A stretch of DNA of 53,365 bases, taken from positions 1 to 53,365 of the forward strand of contig JAZQZM010000050.1 in assembly GCA_045634085.1 (NCBI GenBank). The letters are read 5' to 3'. Made by a program: the position numbers and the translations under genes. Of the stretch, positions 33,300 through 41,400 are shown piece after piece (position 1 is the stretch's first letter; every line of letters starts with the position of its first letter). This DNA comes from HGM04593 sp045634085 (GTDB lineage Bacteria; Bacteroidota; Bacteroidia; Bacteroidales; Bacteroidaceae). The notes beneath the pieces were generated by a model that saw only the letters and a program-made list of their open reading frames with translations, made no database searches and had not been told where the DNA came from.

Positions 33300-34061
33300 A
33301 TGAGTAAGAAACAATATACACTGCAAAAGTTGACAATAGAATTAGTCTCGGTGCTATTGGCATCGTTGGTTGCTTTTCGAATTTGTGAGATGCTATCTAT
33401 AAAATTGGCATATCTTCCAATAGTGTTGGTTGGCTGCTATATTGTACTCAAACTACTATATAGTCTTAGCATTATTATGGTAGGATATGTGATGAAGCTT
33501 ATACCTATAATATATAAAGGGGAGCCTAGACCAATCTTGACCACCAATATGGGCGCTGTGGCGGAATACGGTTCTTCTGAAAAGAACAATGATGTTTTGA
33601 AGAAACGCATGGAGCTTTTCCATTATGAATACCAAAGCGAGCAAGAAGAATATGCAAAGCGAAAAGAACAGGAAGATGATGCGAATCTTACAGCGATGTT
33701 AAAATACACGCGAGATACATTTTTTCGTTTGGAATTTGATGAAGCTGAAGTTTTTCAAATCTGTGAATGTGTTCGATATTTCTTAACAAATCGCCAGCCG
33801 CTATCTAATACAGAGATTCGCATAAGTAAGCGTTCTACCGTAACTCAGATAGCATTGAAGAATTTTGCATGGAATATCGCATACCCATATAATATAAGTG
33901 GTGATGCAACCGCAGCTTTCGTGTTCAATACATTCAATGAATGGTTTGTTAATACCACAATTGCAACCATCAAGAAAACTTTGCGTACTACTAATGGGCG
34001 ACATAAGATTGAAGTAGACGTAAAAATATTATCAAAGTACCTAGTTGATAATGCTAAATAG
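33300..34061 (+). CDS. two-transmembrane protein of unknown function
   Basis: 253 residues, family not recognised. Two hydrophobic helices at about 11-30 (LTIELVSVLLASLVAFRICE) and 37-65 (LAYLPIVLVGCYIVLKLLYS, LSIIMVGYVM), then a soluble charged region with a Glu/Lys-rich coil (FHYEYQSEQEEYAKRKEQED). A C-terminal domain of about 130 residues (YTRDTFFRLEFDEAEVFQIC ... LSKYLVDNAK) is helical and resembles a DNA-binding or replication-type small domain only vaguely. It has its own promoter box and stands apart from the helicase operon by 265 bases plus a convergent gene. Possible role: a membrane component of a cargo system; not established. Confidence 0.65.
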   Translation: MSKKQYTLQKLTIELVSVLLASLVAFRICEMLSIKLAYLPIVLVGCYIVLKLLYSLSIIMVGYVMKLIPIIYKGEPRPILTTNMGAVAEYGSSEKNNDVLKKRMELFHYEYQSEQEEYAKRKEQEDDANLTAMLKYTRDTFFRLEFDEAEVFQICECVRYFLTNRQPLSNTEIRISKRSTVTQIALKNFAWNIAYPYNISGDATAAFVFNTFNEWFVNTTIATIKKTLRTTNGRHKIEVDVKILSKYLVDNAK

Positions 34062-34213
34062 TCAAATCGACATTCAATCATGTTTTAAGTCCGATTTTTG
34101 CCACCTTCTTACAAAAATAGAGGTTAAAATGCTTTTCTTGTAGTGTTTGTCGTTCATGCAAAGTAGTTCAATAGGTAAACTTCAAAAATATTGTAGTGCT
34201 CAGTATGAAGTGT

Positions 34214-34234
34214 ATGTTCAATGCCATTGAACAT
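34214..34234. repeat. 10-bp-arm inverted repeat
   Basis: ATGTTCAATG at 34214-34223 and its exact reverse complement at 34225-34234 around one C. It sits in the AT-rich gap between two convergent genes and is not followed by a T-run. Possible operator. Confidence 0.65.
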
Positions 34235-34326
34235 GTCGTATTTATTGAACAAAAGCTTTAGAATTACCCTGCTTGATGATGTTGTTAGTCATAAAAACAA
34301 CTATATCTCAATTGTAACATTGACCA

Positions 34327-34632
34327 TCATTTATACAATTCTGGTCGTCTGGCTTTATTGTACTCTGTTATCCTTTTACTCTCCCTCGAATCTAGTGGGA
34401 CAATTTCATAAGAAGAACGATTGGAACTCATCTGTGCGTAATGCTCATCAATCAACGTTTGGGTTTCATCCATTGTGATTTTTCCTTCAATCTCTTGACG
34501 AGCAACTTGAATTAGGAAGTCAGATACATTATGCCCATCGACACGTTGAAGTCCGATAGCAATTGCCCAATTATTAGCCCTTTCCCTGACAATTAGGTCT
34601 AGATTGTTCTTGTATTCTTCAAATAATGCCAT
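34327..34632 (-). CDS. VbhA-like small protein (orphan antitoxin-type)
   Basis: 101 residues. Residues about 16-70 (RERANNWAIAIGLQRVDGHN, then VSDFLIQVARQEIEGKITMD, then ETQTLIDEHY) match the helical pattern of antitoxin VbhA, the small partner that inhibits Fic AMP-transferases. The pattern is small-residue/hydrophobic ..GL followed by a second block G.I...E....I..HY. The inhibitory motif SxxxEG would fall at WAIAIG, so the key Glu appears to be Ile here, and no Fic gene is in the window. It is divergent from the XRE gene of the helicase operon, 82 bases away. Either a diverged antitoxin with another target, or a lone regulatory protein. Moderate confidence only. Confidence 0.5.
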   Translation of the reverse strand: MALFEEYKNNLDLIVRERANNWAIAIGLQRVDGHNVSDFLIQVARQEIEGKITMDETQTLIDEHYAQMSSNRSSYEIVPLDSRESKRITEYNKARRPELYK

Positions 34633-34683
34633 ATTTTTTTCTTTTAAAGATACGAAAAAGCACTAGAATTTAAAGATATTTAT

Positions 34684-34691
34684 TAAATTTG
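34684..34691 (+). promoter_or_regulatory. -7 box upstream of the XRE-S1-helicase operon
   Basis: TAAATTTG matches TAnnTTTG, 24 bases before the XRE ATG at 34715. No TTTG is found at the expected -33 distance, which would fit a regulated promoter. Confidence 0.5.
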
Positions 34692-34714
34692 CGTCCAACA
34701 TTAATTTATTTGCC

Positions 34715-34915
34715 ATGGAGAAACTTAATAGAATCAAGGGTGCTTTAGCAGATGCCGGCAAAACAAATATATGGCTGGCTGAGCAAATTGGTCGTGATCC
34801 TGTGACGGTCTCGAAATGGTGTACTAACACCAGCCAGCCAGATTTGCAAACTCTGGCAAAAATTTCAGACCTGTTAAACGTGGATATTCGAGAGTTGTTA
34901 ATTAAAAGGAAGTAA
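34715..34915 (+). CDS. small XRE-family (HTH_26-like) regulator
   Basis: 66 residues, almost entirely one helix-turn-helix domain: IKGALADAGKTNIWLAEQIG, then RDPVTVSKWCTNTSQPDLQT, then LAKISDLLNVDIRELL. This is the HTH_26/Cro-C1 pattern common in mobile elements. It is the first gene of an apparent operon: the S1 protein starts 10 bases after its stop, the giant helicase 14 bases after that, and the HEPN-SF1 protein 13 bases further. The natural reading is that it sets expression of the helicase genes. It is a different subfamily from the XRE regulator at 30.7 kb. Confidence 0.88.
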   Translation: MEKLNRIKGALADAGKTNIWLAEQIGRDPVTVSKWCTNTSQPDLQTLAKISDLLNVDIRELLIKRK

Positions 34916-34925
34916 TTATATTATA

Positions 34926-35432
34926 ATGGCTTTGGATTCGATAGTTGAGTTAACCGTTGGTGATGTTGTAAAGGCAACAGTAAAGCAAATACTGAAAGAC
35001 TATGCAATAGTGTCTTTTGGAGACATCATGGCATACTTGCCATCATCTGAATATTCTTGGGGAAGAGATAATAACCTTAAGAATAAGTTGAAGTTGGGTA
35101 CGGAGTTAAACGTTGTTGTTATACAGATAACAGACAAAGGCGTGATGGTGAGTGTTAAGCGGATGTCTAAGGATCCATGGTTAGATGTTGAGAGTCTATA
35201 TCAAGTTAATCACCAAGCCAAAGGGAAAATAACAAAACTACAAGGTTATGGAGCCTTTGTCGAATTGTCAGATGGAATTCAAGGACTACTTCACAAAAAA
35301 GAAATGTCTCTTGATGGCATGAAAGAGCCAAGTGAAATTGTATCTGAAGGCCAAGAAATAGATGTCATTATTACGTCTATTGAAAAAGCTGAACGGAAAA
35401 TGTCTTTCTCTATTAAGCCTTTCTTGAACTAA
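34926..35432 (+). CDS. tandem S1-domain RNA-binding protein
   Basis: 168 residues containing two S1/OB-fold domains. The first spans about 8-80 (VGDVVKATVKQILKDYAIVS, then FGDIMAYLPSSEYSWGRDNN, then LGTELNVVVIQITDKGVMVS, VKR). The second spans about 93-165 (HQAKGKITKLQGYGAFVELS, then DGIQGLLHKKEMS, then VSEGQEIDVIITSIEKAERK, MSFSIK). S1 domains bind single-stranded RNA or DNA. The second copy is canonical ('G.V.....YGAFV.L..G..GL.H'); the first is diverged. It lies between the XRE and giant helicase genes with 10- and 14-base gaps. It could load the helicase on RNA or ssDNA, or sense transcripts; this is inference from context. Confidence 0.88.
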   Translation: MALDSIVELTVGDVVKATVKQILKDYAIVSFGDIMAYLPSSEYSWGRDNNLKNKLKLGTELNVVVIQITDKGVMVSVKRMSKDPWLDVESLYQVNHQAKGKITKLQGYGAFVELSDGIQGLLHKKEMSLDGMKEPSEIVSEGQEIDVIITSIEKAERKMSFSIKPFLN

Positions 35433-35446
35433 TCTTTTGAAGAGTG

Positions 35447-38400
35447 ATGAAACAGAATCTACATATTCAATCCGAATTATTACTCAATCATATTGAACTG
35501 ACAGACGAGGATTTGTCTGAACTTCCACCATATCCAAAAGTCGAAGAAAAAAAGGTTCAACCGAGATTGATAGGAATTGTATGCAGATGCCGTTCTTTGG
35601 ATAACTATGCATTTGTAGTAACCAACATGTACGGCATAAATAATACGTCAACTCCATATTCTCCAGTCCAACTATATCTGGAAAAAAGCCAGTGGAAGGA
35701 TGTTACCTATTTAAAAGAAGATATGTGGATTACCTTTGAGCTGAAAAAACAGCCCAATCGTGATAGACATGCAGCAATTAATGCAAAATGTCTCACATCT
35801 ACAAGTGATGACTATAATATTTGCCGGAATTACTTAGGGCGCTATGATAAGATTTACGGAACCGTAAATGGAAAGCGCTTCAGTGAGTCTATTCTTTCTG
35901 TTGTTATTGAAAGATATTTAAAAAAATCAGAAGGTCGTCAGTTGATACTTACTGATTTATACCAAAGGAAGTCGCTCGATCCTAGGGAGTGGGAGCTTCT
36001 GCTATCAAATATGACTACAGAAGAGCGCGATTCTTTTACTTTTAATACTGACGTAATTGAACCATCTGCAGTACTTAGGGTGTACTTGTACAAATACCTT
36101 AACTCTATCGAATGGATTAAACATTCATGTGTCATTGATGCCCTTATGTCAAGCATAAGCTCACATCATGTCATTGAATTGTTGATGGAGTGTTTTAAAT
36201 CCGATACTGACAAACAGGACTGGATAGATTATGTGATTAATAGTGCTAATACATCTGACAAGCTATTCGCGGAACTCTATTTAATGACGAATAGTATTGA
36301 TATTTTTAATAGAATAGCTGACAAAAGTTGTGTTTCTTCGCTTATATCAAAGGATAAAGATAAAATTAAAGATTATCTTCTCTTTTGTGTGTCAATCATG
36401 GGCAAAACAGAACTAGACTCTGTTGTTAACACATTTGATGTAGATGTGCTGATTGATGCTCTAAAGCTCATGAGTGATGACGAGAGACTGAAATTTGTAT
36501 GCAGTCTTTCTGATGAAAAGGCTTCTAAACTTGCTTCAGACAAACGTTTTGAAGATTTTGACCTGACAAATAGATTGATGTCTATTGAAGAAGGTAGGCG
36601 TATTCTTTTAAATGATTTATATGTAAGAAAATGCAATGACTATAAAGAATGGGATAATTATTTGTCACATCTTAGTGAAAGTGAACTCCAATCTTTTGTG
36701 TTAGATACTAAGTGTATTAAACCAACTGCAGAATTAAGATTTTGCCTTTTCAAATACACGAAATTGTTAGATTGGCTTAAACACCCAAGTGTTATTTCTA
36801 TGATTGGTAAACAAAACACTGAATCGGAAATAACTCTTAAACAGATTATTGATAATTTCGATAATGAAGAGGATAAAAAAGAATGGGTAATTTACGCAAA
36901 AGACAGTTCTATTTCTAATGAAAATCTAATAATAGAATTATTTTATTTAACTGGAAGTGTTGATGCTTACCATGCAATTGAGAATAAATCTATCATTTTA
37001 GAGCACATGAACGAAGCAGGGGTTCTTGAAGTAAAGAAATTCCTGAAATTCTGCTACGTTAATCTGAATGAAGAAGATTTCAAAAAGGTCATTAATGGCT
37101 TATCATATGAAAAATTTCTTGGTGGATTAAAAAAAATGTCCTCTGACGATAGTTATCAGTTGGTAAGTCGTTTGCCAGAAGATAAGGCAATAGAAATCGT
37201 TACAAGCGAGGATTTCAAAGGAAGTAAACTGTTTACGTCTTATATTGGTCAGAAGTGGGATTCGATTAAAGGTAATATGCCATATTGTGTCTTTGATCTT
37301 GAATCTAATGGTGATTCTATAAGGGAATTTGCATTCTATGCGGAAGATAATATGAGACCATACACTGGAGAGGATCAAATAAATTCGTTATTCAGAAAGC
37401 TTAAGAAATCAACAATTATTGTAGGTCATAACATCAAACTTTGGGATTTACCGATTCTTAATAAAAAAGGTTTGCAAATTCCAGATAGTACTTTCGTATG
37501 GGATACTCTTGAAATAGAAATACTTTTAAATCCATGTCGATATGCATACTCTTTGCATACAGAGCACAATGCTGAAGCAGATACAAGATTAACCAACGAA
37601 CTATTCTGGAATCAGCTTTATAGATTATCTACTGATGAACGCCTAGTTGAACAACTGCGGGATGTCCTTCCTGATAATATCGGGACTATAATTAATTCTT
37701 TGCGTGTTGATTATTTCTCGGAATATTTTAGAACTACAGCAAATCTTGAACGTCAGTTCTTCCAAGAATTACGTCCAATATCTGACGTGTTAATAAAGAA
37801 GCTGAATCAAATAGCAGTAATTCCAGAATCTGAAGCGACATTATTAATTGCTCCAAGAAATTTATGGTCACGTTTGGCTCAATATATACCATTATCATTC
37901 CCTGGTTCAAAAACAGGTAATGCATTTAAGAGTATAGACATCAACATACTTAAAGACAGACAATTCAAGGATGTTATTAAACAAAGCATACTTGAACGTT
38001 TTTGTGTGGTGTCACGTACTCCAGTACTTGAAAATCTTGCTCAATATCTTCGAGTAGTTGATACGGAAAGTAATAAACTGTCGTTTACAGAAGATGAATT
38101 GCAAGATTATCTGTGTCACTATAATAGTCATATTGATTGCATTGATGTTACTTCTTTTGAGGATGGAGATATCCTTTCTAAGGACTATAAACACATTTTC
38201 ATTATTGGCGCGGAGTTAGAAGACAGAGTTCATAAATGTAAGGTATGTGAAAACAAATCATTTGCTGATTTAATAGCATATGGAAGTAAGCTTCCTTTCA
38301 CTATGGCTTCAACTAATTTTGCTCCTGTCAAAGGTGACGAAATAAGGAAGCTGGGTATAACCAAACCAGAACTTGCTGCGAATATTTGGGCGGAAAGAGA

Positions 38401-41400
38401 ACAAAATGGTCAGTTTGCTTTTTATTTGAATTATCAATATCAAGCTTATAGAAAACGGTTCTTAGACCATTTCAAAACTAAACCACAAGTTTTGAAGTGG
38501 ACGTTCTCGGGAAAGGATTATGGCCATATAAACTTGACTCAGGTTAGTAGAAAACGTACAGCAGACATGGTGATGCGCGTTAATAGTTCTACTACTCAAA
38601 GAAGTAAATACTGGTTGTTCCAAATCGCTTTGTTGAACAAAATACATGAAACGAATAGAGAACTCCCTATAGTATATGTTGTTAATGACAAGAAAGAAAT
38701 TGAGAGGCTAACTAAATATGCAGCATCTCAAGGATTCTTTATTCCCTCAAATGGTAATGGTTTCCGCAAACTCGAATATATAGGTAGCCATTCAAATGGA
38801 ATGGTAATAATTACCAAGCAAGAATTCATAGATGGTGTAGGCTCATATAGAACTGATAAACCATTCTGCTATGTTTGGGATAATATGGACATAGATAGGT
38901 ACATGTTAATGTGGGATAAACTTCCGTTTGATGACGATTTGGAAGAAGATGCAGATGATGAGCGTGACGATAAAGTTCATCATACTACACCACGTCAATG
39001 TATTCATGCAGCTTGGCCTATTTATGAGCACTATTGTTCGTTGGTAATGGCAAATAGTGAAGCTACACAATTCTATATTATAGATCCACATTTTGATGAC
39101 TATGAGGATATTGCAAATAGTTGTCAAGCCCAATCTTTCAAGGTGACTCTATGGGAAACTGATAGTGATTACAATGAAGCCCTTGAAAACTCAGGTCTAT
39201 ATTTCGATGATTGTAGAGGTAAAGAAGAGGATATAGACACAATAACAGCTATTGAGTTAATCCGCAAACATTTTATTGGTGATTATCAATGGAAACCTAC
39301 ACAGGAAGAAGTACTTCCGTATATGTGGGAAAAGAGAGGAAACTGTATTGTTTCAATGCCAACTGGTGAAGGAAAATCTGTATGTTTCCAGGGACCGGCA
39401 CTTTACAGAGCTTCAATTACCAAAAAACTCTCTTTGGTCATAACACCTTTAAGGGCTTTGATGCAAGACCAAGTAGAAGAGTTACATAAAAAAGGATTTG
39501 CAACAAATGTTGATTACCTTAGTGGTGACCGTCAGCGGCCAGAGGTTGAAAGCATTTACCGTAAACTACGTTCTGGAGAAATTGCATTATTGTATATAAC
39601 TCCAGAAAGATTCCGTGTGAAGTCATTTATGAATGTCCTATTCCAGCGTATGGAAATGGATGACGGTCTAGAGTATATCATTTTTGATGAAGCTCATTGT
39701 ATTTCACAATGGGGACAAGAATTCCGTCCAGATTATAGGAATGCTGTTTTAACTTGCATAGAACTAAGAAAGCAATTCGATTTTATGTTCGCTTTGTTCT
39801 CTGCTACTGTAACAACACAAGTGGAATCCGATATTCGTTCTTTCTTGCCCGATATTCAAAGATTGGGACAAACAGCAGAGGATTATAATCCAATACGCCA
39901 ACATATTGGAATTTCATTTGCTTTAACCGAGCATGAGGACGAAGCAAGAATTGATGAGATTGTACAATTTATAGAAGATAAGCAGATAGATTTCTCATTA
40001 AGTTGTATGATTGTATTCTGCCGTACACATAGACAATGTGAGGAAACTGCCGATGCTTTGTCAGAATTAGCATTACGATCTTCTCCTGGAAGTAAATTGA
40101 ACAAATGTATAGATAAAATAGGTTTTTATCATGCAGGTCTTGATGCTGATTTGCGAAATGATGTTTACGAACAGTTTAAGCGAAAAGAAGGCGTAGATCC
40201 ACTTTACATTCTTTGCGCAACAAAGGCATTTGGTATGGGAATGGATATCTCTAATGTCCATTATATAGTTCATTATAGTCCTCCTTCTGTCTTGGAAGAT
40301 TATTTGCAAGAGGTTGGTCGTGCTGGACGTGATGAGAAGCAATATAAATTGGCGTTTGAGGATGGAAAAGAAAAAATTCCAGCCCTGTGTTTAACGTCAA
40401 AAGAAGATTTTAGAAAACTAAAAGAACTATTAATTAAAAATCTGATGAGCTGGTCTAATTTGACCGATGCCAAGGATAAAATTGTTGAATATATAAAGCG
40501 TTTCCAAACTATTGAACAAACAAAAAAAGAACCAATTGTTGTTCCTTTTAGCGTATGGGTCAAGAATGCAGAAGACTTTAATGATACTACAGCTTCAAGA
40601 TTAGCTTTCCATTGGTTAGATCATATCGGATATATTAAACAACGTTATCTGTCACAGGCATGTCTAGACATTACTGTTAATGACAATGGAGGTAAGTCTT
40701 CATCATTAAAGCAGAATCCAGTATATTTATATTTGGAAAAAAATGCTCAAATAAACGGTCAACGTTTACTTATTTCGATGAACGAAATGAGGAACAGCTT
40801 ACGTATGTCTATGCCAAAGATTATGAATCAAATAATCTTATGCATGGAAGGTGGCTTATTGGATTTAAATGAGACTATGAACTGTAAACTAGTTCCTCGC
40901 AGATTTTGTGAAGCCACTTTTATGGTTAAACATGATAGAAACGATTTCGCCTTGCACATTGTGTTTGATGGATTAAGGAATCTTCTTTCTGATTGCAAAC
41001 AAGGTAAGGTTAGAATAATTGGCCAAAACGAACGTGAACACATATATAAGCATTTAATGGATGATGTAATATATGATGACATCTATGATGAGAATGGTGT
41101 TAAATATATGCCATGGAAAGCCGAATTTGACAATCCTCCAAGGTTAGCTGTTACTAAATTTGATACTTTTAGAAAAAACATTTTAAAGCGCATGGGTAGT
41201 CAGATGTTTACTCTCCTAAATTATCTTCCCATGGTCAGCTATAAAGTTGAAAATGTTGAAGATGATATCATATGCCAAATAAAGCTTAAAAATGATAAAT
41301 GGCTAAACTATCTCGAACAATTAGAGAGAGATTGTCGTACTATGATAAAATATGTTGTCGAGAAAACGGAAGAGTTTTGTTGGGCTAGGGTAATTATAGA

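Noticed and set aside
34221..34478. 85-codon plus-strand frame with a hydrophobic stretch
   Set aside because: Overlaps the VbhA-like gene on the other strand and spans an inverted repeat; the latter gene has better pattern support.
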